The position numbers and the translations under genes were made by a program. A model generated the notes under the pieces. The model ran no database searches. It saw only the letters and a list, made by a program, of their open reading frames with translations, and was not told where the DNA came from. Positions 38,090 through 46,635 of a DNA stretch of 64,000 bases are shown here, piece by piece (position 1 is the stretch's first letter; each line of letters opens with the position of its first letter). The stretch covers positions 1,898,001-1,962,000 of the forward strand of contig NZ_CP117416.1 in assembly GCF_028606985.1 (NCBI RefSeq), in the 5' to 3' direction. This DNA comes from Paenibacillus kyungheensis (GTDB taxonomy: Bacteria; Bacillota; Bacilli; Paenibacillales; Paenibacillaceae).

Positions 38090-38740
38090 ATGGCTGATAC
38101 ACATACTTATAGCCGTAAAGAAGAAGTAGCTAATGCTGTAACTCATGGTATAGGAGCTGCTCTTAGTATTGCTGCCCTTGTTATTTTGATTGTATTTGCT
38201 ACATTAAAAGGTAGCCCGTGGCATGTAGTCAGTTTTACGATTTATGGAGTTAGTATGTTGTTGTTATATATTAGCTCAACATTGGTTCATGGATTTAGAG
38301 ATGGCAAAGCCAAAGATTTGTTTGAAATTTTTGATCATTCAGCGATTTATCTATTTATTGCAGGCACATATACACCTTTAATGCTTATTGTTGTTAAAGG
38401 AGTTCTAGGTTGGAGTATTTTTGGAATCGTATGGGGTATAGCTATTTTGGGCTGTGCGTTTAAAGCGTATTTCGTCAAACGGTTTTTATTTATGTCGACG
38501 ATTTTTTATATTTTAATGGGCTGGTTAATCGTTGTCGCTTGGGAACCGTTAACGACCAATATGGCAAGTGGTGGTATTATTTTACTCGCTATTGGCGGAC
38601 TGATGTATACACTTGGAACGATCTTTTATGTATGGCGCGGATTTCCTTTTCATCATGCGGTCTGGCATCTATTCGTACTCGCAGGAAGCATTTTGCATTT
38701 CTTTATGATTTTATTTTATGTGTTGCCGATTCATCTATAA
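38090..38740 (+). CDS. hemolysin III family (PAQR/YqfA-type) membrane protein
   Basis: This 216-residue integral membrane protein has seven predicted helices. PAQR-family marks seen are EEVANAVTHGIGA near the N terminus, SSTLVHGF after helix 2, DHSAIYLFIAGTYTP, and HHAVWHLFVLAGSILHF near the C terminus; the Ser, Asp and His residues form the intramembrane zinc-hydrolase-like site. Despite the name, bacterial members are tied to membrane lipid or fluidity homeostasis rather than proven haemolysis. GAAAGGAAG precedes the ATG. It is inserted between ftsY and ylxM-ffh as a single-gene unit. Confidence 0.85.
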   Translation: MADTHTYSRKEEVANAVTHGIGAALSIAALVILIVFATLKGSPWHVVSFTIYGVSMLLLYISSTLVHGFRDGKAKDLFEIFDHSAIYLFIAGTYTPLMLIVVKGVLGWSIFGIVWGIAILGCAFKAYFVKRFLFMSTIFYILMGWLIVVAWEPLTTNMASGGIILLAIGGLMYTLGTIFYVWRGFPFHHAVWHLFVLAGSILHFFMILFYVLPIHL

Positions 38741-38811
38741 GAATAAAATCGACCTAAAAAGTTCATATTTTGGTCTTAAAATATCAATATTTTGGGTCCA
38801 TTTATAAAAGT

Positions 38812-38864
38812 AATAAGATGTTAAGTAATTATGCTTGACATCTTATTTTATTTTTTGCTATGAT
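38812..38864 (+). promoter_or_regulatory. overlapping terminator (hemolysin III gene) and sigma-A promoter (ylxM-ffh)
   Basis: AATAAGATGT (38812-38821) and ACATCTTATT (38838-38847) form a perfect 10-bp stem followed by TTATTTTTT, a terminator for the gene upstream. The -35 TTGACA (38835-38840) sits inside the same 3' arm, with TATGAT at 38859-38864 (18-bp spacer), giving a promoter for ylxM-ffh. Confidence 0.65.
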
Positions 38865-38918
38865 ATAGAACGTTGATGAGGTGTAAAGTGTTTTTCCTTG
38901 ACGGAGGGAGTGCCCCAG

Positions 38919-39275
38919 ATGAGTCAAGAGAATCGGCTCGATAAAACGACCCGTGTTAATTCATTATTTGATTTCTATGAGCTTCTGCTTACAGACAAAC
39001 AGCAGATGTTCCTTAAATACTATTTTCATGATGATTACTCTCTTGGAGAGATTGCCGCAGAGTTCAGTATTAGTCGACAAGCGGTGTACGAACACATCAA
39101 ACGTGCCGAGCAAGTATTAGAGATGTATGAAGAAAAGCTTGGTTTGATGGAAAAGCATTATCGTCGTTTACGCGATCTAGAAGAACTTAAAAACACATTA
39201 TCTACAAGCGGGATAGCTCATGATCAACAATCGCATATGATGGATATCGTAGAGCGCTTGGAAGGTAACGATTAA
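38919..39275 (+). CDS. ylxM: YlxM-family SRP-associated helix-turn-helix protein
   Basis: This is a 118-residue helical protein with a sigma-70-region-4-like helix-turn-helix (DDYSLGEIAAEFSISRQAVY, about residues 38-57) followed by a coiled-coil tail. YlxM is always beside ffh in Firmicutes and in streptococci binds the SRP to modulate its GTPase cycle. Start ATG 38919 follows CGGAGGGAGTG; the frame to 38898 has no site. Ffh begins 84 bp downstream. Confidence 0.9.
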   Translation: MSQENRLDKTTRVNSLFDFYELLLTDKQQMFLKYYFHDDYSLGEIAAEFSISRQAVYEHIKRAEQVLEMYEEKLGLMEKHYRRLRDLEELKNTLSTSGIAHDQQSHMMDIVERLEGND

Positions 39276-39359
39276 TTCATATATACTTATACATGTAACG
39301 ATATTCGATATAGATACACACGTAGTACATTTAGGTGAAATAAACGGAGGTGAAGACAC

Positions 39360-40742
39360 ATGGCATTTGAAAGCTTAACAACACGACTGCAAAACGTATT
39401 TAGCAAACTTCGCGGTAAAGGTAAAGTATCTGAAGAAGATGTAAACGAAGCAATGCGCGAAGTACGGTTAGCGTTGCTTGAAGCAGACGTTAATTTCAAA
39501 GTCGTTAAAGAATTCATTTCCAAAGTAAAAGAAAAAGCGGTCGGTACAGATGTGATGGAAAGCTTCACACCTGGCATGGTTATTATCGACATTGTTAATA
39601 AAGAATTGACCGAGTTGATGGGTGGAACACAGTCCAAACTTGCCAAAGCAGCCAAACCACCAACAGTGATTATGATGGTTGGTTTGCAAGGTGCTGGTAA
39701 AACAACCACATCCGGTAAACTAGCTAAAATGCTTCAAAAACAAAATCATCGTCCACTACTGGTTGCAGGCGATATTTATCGTCCGGCAGCGATCAAGCAG
39801 TTGCAAGTACTGGGAGAGCAAATCAATGCGCCTGTATTTACAATGGGAGATCAGACAAGTCCAGTTGAAATTGCTCGTCAAGCATTGCAAGAAGCCAAAA
39901 CGAACAATAATGATTACGTGATTATTGATACAGCAGGTCGCTTGCATATTGATGAAGAATTAATGGATGAATTGCGTCAGATTCATGAATTAACGAATCC
40001 AGACGAAGTGCTGTTAGTTGTAGATGCGATGACAGGTCAGGATGCAGTTAATGTAGCCGAGAACTTTAACAGTCAATTGCAATTAACAGGTGTAGTATTG
40101 ACCAAGCTTGATGGAGATACTCGTGGTGGTGCAGCATTGTCTGTCAAAGCCGTAACAGGTTGCCCGATTAAATTCACAACACTTGGTGAAAAGCTAGACG
40201 CTATGGAAGCTTTCCATCCAGAACGTATGGCTTCACGTATTCTAGGTATGGGTGATATGCTATCACTGATCGAAAAAGCTCAAATGAATATCGATGAAGA
40301 CAAGGCAAAAGAAATGGAACGTAAAATGCGTAATGCCGAGTTCACATTTGAAGATTTCTTAGAGCAAATGGATCAAGTGAAAAAGCTTGGACCGCTTGAT
40401 CAGATTATGGACATGATTCCTGGTATGGGAAAAATGAAAAACCAAAATCTACAAGTAGATGATAAGCAAGTAGGACGTATCGAAGCAATTGTTCAGTCGA
40501 TGACTGTTCAGGAGAAACAACATCCAGAAGTGATTAATCATAGTCGTCGTAAGCGGATTGCTACAGGGAGCGGAACGTCTGTTGCAGAAGTAAACCGTCT
40601 GATCAAGCAGTTCGATGAGATGCGCCGTATGATGAAGCAGTTCTCGGATATGATGGATCCTAAGGGCGGCGGCAAAAACAATAAAATGATGAAACAAATG
40701 CAAAAAATGGGTGGTAAAGGAATGAAATTTCCTTTCCGTTAA
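39360..40742 (+). CDS. ffh: signal recognition particle protein Ffh
   Basis: This 460-residue SRP54 has an N domain (1-90), a G domain with GLQGAGKTTTSGK (108-120), DTAGR and TKLDGD, and a methionine-rich M domain (about 300-460, ending MMKQMQKMGGKGMKF) that binds 4.5S RNA and signal sequences. GGAGGTGAAG precedes the ATG. It heads the rpsP-khpA group. Confidence 0.97.
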   Translation: MAFESLTTRLQNVFSKLRGKGKVSEEDVNEAMREVRLALLEADVNFKVVKEFISKVKEKAVGTDVMESFTPGMVIIDIVNKELTELMGGTQSKLAKAAKPPTVIMMVGLQGAGKTTTSGKLAKMLQKQNHRPLLVAGDIYRPAAIKQLQVLGEQINAPVFTMGDQTSPVEIARQALQEAKTNNNDYVIIDTAGRLHIDEELMDELRQIHELTNPDEVLLVVDAMTGQDAVNVAENFNSQLQLTGVVLTKLDGDTRGGAALSVKAVTGCPIKFTTLGEKLDAMEAFHPERMASRILGMGDMLSLIEKAQMNIDEDKAKEMERKMRNAEFTFEDFLEQMDQVKKLGPLDQIMDMIPGMGKMKNQNLQVDDKQVGRIEAIVQSMTVQEKQHPEVINHSRRKRIATGSGTSVAEVNRLIKQFDEMRRMMKQFSDMMDPKGGGKNNKMMKQMQKMGGKGMKFPFR

Positions 40743-40797
40743 GCCCAGGAAATGCAATGTATATACTATTGAACTAATTTGAAGGAGGTGAATTTTC

Positions 40798-41070
40798 GTG
40801 GCAGTACGTATTCGTCTAAAACGCATCGGTGCTCATAAAGCGCCTTTCTATCGTATCGTGGTTTCCGATTCTCGGTCCCCTCGTGATGGCCGTTTCATCG
40901 AAGAAATCGGTACTTATAATCCAATTGCAGAACCTTCTGTAACTAAGATTGATGAGGAAAAAGCTCTTCAATGGCTTCAACAAGGAGCACAAGCTTCTGA
41001 TACCGTTCGCAACTTGCTTAGCAAAGCGGGCGTTATGAAAAAGTTTCATGAGCTTAAACAGCAAAAATAA
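40798..41070 (+). CDS. rpsP: 30S ribosomal protein S16
   Basis: This 90-residue S16 starts (GTG) with [21 protein letters not shown], the family signature. GAAGGAGGTG lies 7 nt upstream of GTG 40798. Located between ffh and khpA, as in all Bacillales. Confidence 0.97.
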   Translation: MAVRIRLKRIGAHKAPFYRIVVSDSRSPRDGRFIEEIGTYNPIAEPSVTKIDEEKALQWLQQGAQASDTVRNLLSKAGVMKKFHELKQQK

Positions 41071-41092
41071 TTGCTGATTCGGAGGAGAATCT

Positions 41093-41323
41093 ATGGAACA
41101 ATTAGTAATGGTTATTGCTAAAGCTCTCGTGGATCATCCCGATGATGTAAAAGTGAACGTTGTGGAAAAAGAGAACTTGATCGTATACGAACTTAGCGTC
41201 CATCCGGACGATGCCGGTAAAGTCATCGGCAAGCAAGGACGTATCGCCAAGGCTCTCCGCACGGTCGTTACATCAGCAGCAGTCAAGACTAATAAACGGG
41301 TGACCGTTGATATAATGTCTTAA
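41093..41323 (+). CDS. khpA: KH-domain RNA-binding protein KhpA
   Basis: This 76-residue single KH-domain protein has the GxxG loop in VIGKQGRIAKALRTVV. KhpA pairs with KhpB/Jag to bind RNAs and influence cell envelope growth in Gram-positives. GGAGGAG precedes the ATG; it is 22 bp after rpsP and followed by a terminator. A B. subtilis-type ylqD is not present between this gene and rimM. Confidence 0.93.
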   Translation: MEQLVMVIAKALVDHPDDVKVNVVEKENLIVYELSVHPDDAGKVIGKQGRIAKALRTVVTSAAVKTNKRVTVDIMS

Positions 41324-41328
41324 AAATA

Positions 41329-41368
41329 TACGAAAGAGGGTTAGGATGATGTCCTAGCCCTTTTTCGT
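41329..41368 (+). terminator. terminator of rpsP-khpA
   Basis: CGAAA-AGGG-TAGGA pairs with TCCTA-CCCT-TTTCG around TGATG, with a TTTTT tail inside the 3' arm. Confidence 0.8.
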
Positions 41369-41433
41369 ACATTTTCAATCAAATTTAAGGTAATATAGCA
41401 TCAATGATAGATTATTTGTTAGAGGAGAATAAC

Positions 41434-41955
41434 ATGACTGAACAATTTTTAACGGTAGGTAAAGTAGCTAATACACATGGCATCCGTGGAGAACTCAAAA
41501 TCTATCCAAATACCGATTTTGCTGAAATTCGCTTTGCAGAAGGTAAAAAGCTATGGATGATCAATGAAGAAAATGGCAGTAAATTAGAAGTTCAAATTGT
41601 AAGCTCTCGTTTGCAAAAAAATATGTATGTGGTTCGTTTTAAAGGATTCAGCAATATTAACGAAGTAGAGAAATATAAAGGCTGGACATTGAAAGTATCT
41701 AAAGATGATACGATCGAGCTAGAAGAAGACGAATTTTATTTCCACGAGATTCTAGATTGTGAAGTATTTACTGAAGAAGGAACCAAAATTGGTAAAATCG
41801 TCGATATTTTAAAACCGGGTGCTAATGATGTATGGGTTGTCCGTCCAGATAAAGGCGAAGAAGTATTGATTCCTTACATCCATGATGTTGTGCTTGATAT
41901 TAATGTAGAAGAGAAAAAAGTACTGATCCATGTGATGGAAGGTCTTTTGGAATGA
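41434..41955 (+). CDS. rimM: 16S rRNA processing protein RimM
   Basis: This 173-residue RimM has an N-terminal beta-barrel ([17 protein letters not shown]) and a C-terminal PRC-barrel (about 95-170, [22 protein letters not shown]). It binds ribosomal protein S19 and aids 30S head maturation. AGAGGAG precedes ATG 41434; the frame back to 41404 has no site. It overlaps trmD by 4 bp. Confidence 0.95.
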   Translation: MTEQFLTVGKVANTHGIRGELKIYPNTDFAEIRFAEGKKLWMINEENGSKLEVQIVSSRLQKNMYVVRFKGFSNINEVEKYKGWTLKVSKDDTIELEEDEFYFHEILDCEVFTEEGTKIGKIVDILKPGANDVWVVRPDKGEEVLIPYIHDVVLDINVEEKKVLIHVMEGLLE

Positions 41956-42686
41956 TGAAGATCGATGTGCTGACGTTATTTCCAGAAATGTTTACCGGTG
42001 TTTTTGGTTCTAGCATTCTGGGTAAAGCAGCAGCTAAAGGCATTGTAGAATTGAATGCTATTAATTTCCGCACGTATTCTAAAAGCAAACATGGCACTGT
42101 AGACGATACACCTTATGGTGGAGGCGGAGGCATGGTACTCAAGCCAGAGCCTATTTTTGACGCTGTAGAAGATTTAGCACCTGCGTCTACTTCTACATCT
42201 CCACGTATTATTTTGATGTGTCCACAGGGAGAGCCATTTACGCAGCACAAAGCTGAAGAACTTGCTCAAGAAGAACATTTGATTTTTATCTGTGGTCATT
42301 ATGAAGGTTACGATGAGCGCATTAGAGAGCATCTGGTGACCGATGAGATATCAATCGGTGATTATGTACTTACCGGTGGAGAAATACCCGCTATGGCGGC
42401 TGTAGACAGTATTGTGCGCCTTTTACCTGGGGTATTAGGAAATGCTAACAGTGCAGTGACCGATTCATTCAGTACAGGGCTGTTAGAATATCCACATTAC
42501 ACGCGTCCTGTAGAATATAGAGGAATGAAAGTACCTGATATTTTATTATCCGGCCATCATGCCAATGTCGAGAAGTGGCGACGTGAACAATCGTTACTGC
42601 GTACATTAGAACGTCGTCCAGAATTGTTAGAACAGGCTGATTTGACAACCAAAGAGCGCGAGTGGCTCAAAAATCAGCGTAACTAA
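41952..42686 (+). CDS. trmD: tRNA (guanine-37-N1)-methyltransferase
   Basis: This is a 244-residue trefoil-knot methyltransferase. Motifs seen are [34 protein letters not shown] and [13 protein letters not shown], which form the SAM-binding knot. It methylates G37 of tRNAs to prevent +1 frameshifting. Either ATG 41952 or ATG 41955 can be the start; the first gives the ATGA overlap with rimM. A terminator follows. Confidence 0.96.
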   Translation: MMKIDVLTLFPEMFTGVFGSSILGKAAAKGIVELNAINFRTYSKSKHGTVDDTPYGGGGGMVLKPEPIFDAVEDLAPASTSTSPRIILMCPQGEPFTQHKAEELAQEEHLIFICGHYEGYDERIREHLVTDEISIGDYVLTGGEIPAMAAVDSIVRLLPGVLGNANSAVTDSFSTGLLEYPHYTRPVEYRGMKVPDILLSGHHANVEKWRREQSLLRTLERRPELLEQADLTTKEREWLKNQRN

Positions 42687-42695
42687 ATATCTATT

Positions 42696-42750
42696 AGAAT
42701 TTCGCTGTAGGAAGATCGTCATCGATCCCTTATAGGGAAATTCTTTTTTA
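42696..42750 (+). terminator. terminator of rimM-trmD
   Basis: AGAATTTC (42696-42703) pairs with GAAATTCT (42737-42744), followed by TTTTTA. An inner GATCG/CGATC stem lies at 42714-42727. Confidence 0.75.
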
Positions 42751-42870
42751 TGTATGCCCTATATACATAGGTGTGACAATAAATAAGCTCAAGTTATGAT
42801 TTAGAGCATAAGACTGAGCCTACAGTAAGAGCGCTCATAACAAGGTAACAAAGATAGGAGTTCAGACATC

Positions 42871-43242
42871 ATGAATGAATTGCAGCAGGAGTATTCACAA
42901 TGGTTAGATCGGTTAAGCAGTGACTTGCGCAGTCAAGGATATGCTTCGGTGTTAAATAAAGAGTTTGTAGAGCGTGATGCTACGATCGTACTGAATCATT
43001 TATTACCGGAATTTACACATCTGATCTATATCGAAGTCGAATCATACAAAAAATATTTTATTGCTGATTATAGCGGTCGCAATACAGTAGTAAAATTAAT
43101 TGATCGTAGTATTGATCACCAAAAAACAGCCAGACTTCGCACATTAGAAAATAGTCGCTTAACCGATCATCATCTATTTGAGCAAGAAATTAATCGCTTG
43201 AAAAGTCTGCAATCTTTATTAGAACATAGCGACTTTGAGTAA
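42871..43242 (+). CDS. conserved-looking hypothetical protein between trmD and rplS
   Basis: This 123-residue protein is not recognised. It has no signal peptide or membrane segment. The composition is polar, with many Asp, Glu, Arg, Leu and His residues; the middle (residues 48-75) looks like a beta-rich core (LIYIEVESYKKYFIADYSG), and the ends look helical. A TAGGAG site lies 13 nt before the ATG. It sits between a terminator and the rplS leader, so it is likely a single-gene unit. It does not resemble YlqD, which occupies this neighbourhood in Bacillus subtilis. Confidence 0.7.
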   Translation: MNELQQEYSQWLDRLSSDLRSQGYASVLNKEFVERDATIVLNHLLPEFTHLIYIEVESYKKYFIADYSGRNTVVKLIDRSIDHQKTARLRTLENSRLTDHHLFEQEINRLKSLQSLLEHSDFE

Positions 43243-43350
43243 GCGGCAATGACGAGGCATACTTATAGCTGATCTCAAATCATCAACTATTTTATAATTT
43301 TTTTGAAAAAGTATTGTTATTCTATGATGTTCTATGATAGTATTAGACTG

Positions 43351-43436
43351 TTGTGTGAATCTGATGGTCCTCTACGATCAATGATGAGGAATTATTCCCT
43401 GAGACGTATGAACATCTGTGTGGAAGGAGGAAGTTA
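43351..43436 (+). ncRNA. candidate ribosomal protein L19 leader
   Basis: The 5' leader directly before rplS contains the stretch from about TTGTGTGAATCTGATGG to CTGAGACGTATGAACATC and ends in CTGTGTGGAAGGAGG. It resembles the L19 leader motif of Firmicutes, an autoregulatory site bound by L19. The match is from memory of the motif, not a model search. Confidence 0.5.
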
Positions 43437-43439
43437 TTA

Positions 43440-43784
43440 ATGAATATCATTCAAGAAATTACTCAAGATCAACTTCGTAAAGATATCCCTAATTTCCGTG
43501 CAGGAGACACTTTGAAAGTGCATGTTAAGGTAATTGAGGGTACTCGCGAACGTGTTCAGTTGTTCGAAGGAGTTGTAATCAAACGCCAAGGTGGCGGCAT
43601 CGGTGAAACTTTTACAGTACGTAAAATTTCTTACGGTGTAGGTGTGGAAAGAACTTTCCCAGTAAATTCACCTAAAATCGATAAACTAGAAGTAGCTCGT
43701 CGTGGTAAAGTTCGCCGTGCGAAATTGTACTATCTTCGTGAGCTTCGCGGTAAAGCAGCTAGAATTAAAGAATTGCGTCGTTAA
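43440..43784 (+). CDS. rplS: 50S ribosomal protein L19
   Basis: This 114-residue L19 has [16 protein letters not shown] and [17 protein letters not shown] signatures. AAGGAGGAAG precedes ATG 43440. Located at the 30S-50S interface in the ribosome. Confidence 0.97.
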   Translation: MNIIQEITQDQLRKDIPNFRAGDTLKVHVKVIEGTRERVQLFEGVVIKRQGGGIGETFTVRKISYGVGVERTFPVNSPKIDKLEVARRGKVRRAKLYYLRELRGKAARIKELRR

Positions 43785-43803
43785 TCCTTTCGGATACGCG
43801 ATT

Positions 43804-43833
43804 GAGAAGGGCTTGGTGAAACAAGCCCTTTTC
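43804..43833 (+). terminator. terminator of rplS
   Basis: GAGAAGGGCTTG pairs with CAAGCCCTTTTC around TGAAA, followed by T-rich sequence. A second hairpin (ACAGCC/GGCTGT, closed by ATCCG/CGGGAT and followed by TTTTTG, 43870-43919) lies behind it. Confidence 0.85.
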
Positions 43834-43869
43834 GTTATTTTTAAGCTGTTATTTATGATAATGTTTAAC

Positions 43870-43919
43870 ATCCGATTCCGCCGGACAGCCTTTATACACG
43901 GCTGTAGACGGGATTTTTT
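43870..43919 (+). terminator. second, GC-rich terminator-like hairpin before lepB
   Basis: ACAGCC (43885-43890) pairs with GGCTGT (43900-43905), with outer ATCCG/CGGGAT pairing and a TTTTTTG tail. It could back up the rplS terminator or act as an attenuator of lepB. Confidence 0.55.
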
Positions 43920-43950
43920 GTATTTCTTGACGAATAGAATCCTTCAAAAT

Positions 43951-43978
43951 TTGGTTTTTATAAAATTGTGTGTAAAAT
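43951..43978 (+). promoter_or_regulatory. candidate promoter of lepB
   Basis: TTGGTT (43951-43956) and TAAAAT (43973-43978) with a 16-bp spacer lie about 110 bp upstream of the signal peptidase gene. Confidence 0.4.
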
Positions 43979-44090
43979 AGATAGAGTGAAATCGTATAGG
44001 TACTTGGTATACACTACATAAGGCTTAGCCGGATATGGTAGTCAGTACATATACAAAGCGCCAATTCAACCAGGAAAGAAGGCATGACCT

Positions 44091-44762
44091 ATGGAGCAAG
44101 ACACAAAACCATCTAACAATGAAGTACATGCAGCAAATACGACAGAAGTACAAGAACCTGTCAACACAGGAACTCCAGATTCAGGAACGATTCAACCTGA
44201 AAAGAAAAAGAAAAGTGAAACGAAAGAGTGGATCAAAGCGATCGTGGTTGCTTTGTTGCTCGTTGTCGTTATCCGCTGGTTCTTGTTTGAACCGTTTATT
44301 GTAGACGGCCCATCCATGCAACCGAATTTTCATACAGGTGAACGTGTGATCGTGAACAAAATTCTGTATGATATCCGTACCCCGCAACCTGGAGAAGTGG
44401 TTGTACTGAAAGTACCTTCTCAAAATCGTGACTTTATCAAACGTGTAATTGCTGTTGCTGGAGATACCGTCAAAGTAGAAGGCGACAAAGTAACCGTTAA
44501 TGGTAAAGAAATCAGTGAGCCTTATATCCAAGCTGCATTAGATAAGGCACATGCACAAGGTAGCGATTATAATATCAATAATTTCCCAACAGAGAACTTC
44601 CCTGATGGAACAGTACCAGCAGGTCATGTATTTGTTATGGGAGATAATCGCTCCAACAGTCAAGACAGTCGTATGATCGGTTATATACCGCTTGGAGATA
44701 TTATTGGACGTGCAGATGTTATTTTCTGGCCGTTTAGTGATGCGAAGTGGGTTGAACAATAA
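44091..44762 (+). CDS. lepB: signal peptidase I
   Basis: This 223-residue type I signal peptidase (SipS/SipT group) has a charged N-terminal tail (1-47), one transmembrane helix (about 48-66) and an extracytoplasmic catalytic domain with S75 (DGPSMQPNF) and K117 (RDFIKRVIAVAGD). The final box is GDNRSNSQDSR. It removes signal peptides from exported proteins. GAAAGAAGG precedes the ATG. It sits between rplS and rbgA, as in Bacillus. Confidence 0.94.
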   Translation: MEQDTKPSNNEVHAANTTEVQEPVNTGTPDSGTIQPEKKKKSETKEWIKAIVVALLLVVVIRWFLFEPFIVDGPSMQPNFHTGERVIVNKILYDIRTPQPGEVVVLKVPSQNRDFIKRVIAVAGDTVKVEGDKVTVNGKEISEPYIQAALDKAHAQGSDYNINNFPTENFPDGTVPAGHVFVMGDNRSNSQDSRMIGYIPLGDIIGRADVIFWPFSDAKWVEQ

Positions 44763-44814
44763 AGCTGCCTAACATATATGGACAGCTAATTTAAAGAAGT
44801 AAGGGGGAAAACCG

Positions 44815-45675
44815 ATGGCTATTCAATGGTTTCCCGGACATATGACAAGAGCACGTCGCCAGATCGAATCGAAGCTTAAATTGATCGATATGGTTATTGA
44901 ACTCGTGGATGCACGTCTGCCACTCTCCAGTCGTAATCCGATGATTGATGAGATTTTGCAGGGCAAACCGAGAATGATTATTTTGAACAAATCCGATTTG
45001 GCTGATCCTAAAGTAACTGCTGAATGGGTTGAATATTTTAAGCAAGAAGGACATGCTGTTCTTCCTTTAGACTCAGCAAGCGGACAAGGTATCAAAGAAA
45101 TTGCTGAACGCTCTAAGGTATTGCTCAAAGACAAGCGCGACAAACGTGCAGCTAAAGGGATGAATCAACGTCCTATGCGCGGATTAATTGTAGGTATTCC
45201 GAATGTGGGTAAATCGACACTAATCAATCGCCTTGCTGGAAAAAGTATTGCTTTGACAGGTGATCGTCCAGGTGTAACCAAAGGACAACAGTGGATCAAA
45301 GTAGGAACAGAAATGGAATTGCTAGATACACCAGGTATTCTATGGCCTAAATTTGAAGATCAAATTATCGGTTATAAGCTGGCTGTAACAGGCGCTATTC
45401 GTGAAGAAATTCTAAATGTAGAAGATGTTGCTTACTTCGGTATGAAATACATCTGTCAGCATTATTGGGACAATATCGCTGAACGTTTTGAATTATCTGA
45501 ACAACCACAAGATTTTGAAAATCCGAATGAAATCGTAGAAATTATGGAAGAAATCGGACGCAAACGTGGTTGCTTAATGAGCGGTGGACGTATTGATTTA
45601 GAAAAAGCATCCAAAGTCATATTACGTGAATTGCGTGCAGGTAAAATGGGACGAATCTCCATGGAGACTCCTTAA
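44815..45675 (+). CDS. rbgA: ribosome biogenesis GTPase RbgA (YlqF)
   Basis: This 286-residue circularly permuted GTPase has the G4 motif NKSD (58-61) before the P-loop GIPNVGKST (127-135), and DTPG follows. The N-terminal [15 protein letters not shown] segment and a C-terminal ANTAR-like helical domain are typical. It is needed for late 50S assembly. AAGGGGG precedes the ATG; rnhB follows 17 bp later. Confidence 0.95.
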   Translation: MAIQWFPGHMTRARRQIESKLKLIDMVIELVDARLPLSSRNPMIDEILQGKPRMIILNKSDLADPKVTAEWVEYFKQEGHAVLPLDSASGQGIKEIAERSKVLLKDKRDKRAAKGMNQRPMRGLIVGIPNVGKSTLINRLAGKSIALTGDRPGVTKGQQWIKVGTEMELLDTPGILWPKFEDQIIGYKLAVTGAIREEILNVEDVAYFGMKYICQHYWDNIAERFELSEQPQDFENPNEIVEIMEEIGRKRGCLMSGGRIDLEKASKVILRELRAGKMGRISMETP

Positions 45676-45692
45676 GTATTGGAGGAATCATC

Positions 45693-46313
45693 ATGTCAGA
45701 ATTGTTAAAGTATGAACGTGAATGTCTACTGGAAGGTTACCATTATATTGCTGGTGTAGATGAAGTGGGTCGAGGATGTCTGTTTGGTGATGTGATCGCT
45801 GCTGCGGTGATTATGCCAGAAGGTGTAATCATTGAAGGCGTGAACGACTCCAAAAAGCTATCTGAGAAAAAGCGTGAGCAACTCTATGATCAGATTATGG
45901 AGCAAGCACTCGCTGTAGGTGTAGGCTATGTTGATGCAGCAACGATTGATGAGATCAATATTAAGCAAGCCGCTCGATTAGCAATGAAGATCGCTTTGCA
46001 ACAATTAAGCGTATCTCCTGATTATATTTTAGTCGATGCTGAGAAGGTTGATCTGGATATTCCGCAACGTTCTATTATCAAAGGAGATGCGAATAGTCAT
46101 AGTATTGCAGCAGCTTCCATTATCGCTAAAGTCACTCGTGATCGTCTGTGTGTAGGTGAATGGGAAGAGCAATATCCTGGCTACGGGATCGCCGGACATA
46201 AAGGATATGCGACCAAAGTTCATCGTGCTCAGATTATCGCGCAGGGCATCACACCATTACATCGCAAAAGCTTTTTAGGTAATTTGTTACTGGAGCAACC
46301 GACTTTATTTTAA
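45693..46313 (+). CDS. rnhB: ribonuclease HII
   Basis: This 206-residue RNase HII has catalytic D23 and E24 in AGVDEVGRG, the substrate-gripping GRG at 26-28, and LVDAEK with a further acidic residue. It removes RNA primers and single ribonucleotides from DNA. The stretch after GRG reads CLFGDV instead of the common PLAGPV; the catalytic residues are intact. GGAGG precedes the ATG. Confidence 0.94.
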   Translation: MSELLKYERECLLEGYHYIAGVDEVGRGCLFGDVIAAAVIMPEGVIIEGVNDSKKLSEKKREQLYDQIMEQALAVGVGYVDAATIDEINIKQAARLAMKIALQQLSVSPDYILVDAEKVDLDIPQRSIIKGDANSHSIAAASIIAKVTRDRLCVGEWEEQYPGYGIAGHKGYATKVHRAQIIAQGITPLHRKSFLGNLLLEQPTLF

Positions 46314-46399
46314 GCATAAAAGTATTGAATTATAGTATAGAATGATTTATCATGCATCTATATTACTTTATGTGAAGATAGAAATAGACATGCTAAGGG

Positions 46400-46438
46400 A
46401 AGAACCCGCATCTTACTATAAAGAGCGGGTTCTTTTTT
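46400..46438 (+). terminator. terminator of rbgA-rnhB
   Basis: AAGAACCCGC (46400-46409) pairs with GCGGGTTCTT (46425-46434), followed by a T-run. Confidence 0.9.
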
Positions 46439-46528
46439 TGTACAGATAGGTGCTCATGATCCATGCCTTTTTAACCGATAAATAAGATAATTAAGCAGAC
46501 GAATGTTAAATCAAAATATACATAAGCA

Positions 46529-46573
46529 TAGACTATAAATTGTCTGTATTACTATGAATTTATTTATAGTCTA
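46529..46573 (+). promoter_or_regulatory. 12-bp perfect inverted repeat upstream of the ylqG-like gene
   Basis: TAGACTATAAAT (46529-46540) and ATTTATAGTCTA (46562-46573) are perfect inverted arms 21 bp apart, about 60 bp before the gene. The rest of gap 46314-46635 holds the rnhB terminator and no other gene. An operator or leader hairpin is possible; no regulator is evident. Confidence 0.45.
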
Positions 46574-46635
46574 CTTGTTATCTATACCCCAATGTAGGCA
46601 ACGCTCAAGTAGAAACAATGATAGGAGGGATTACT

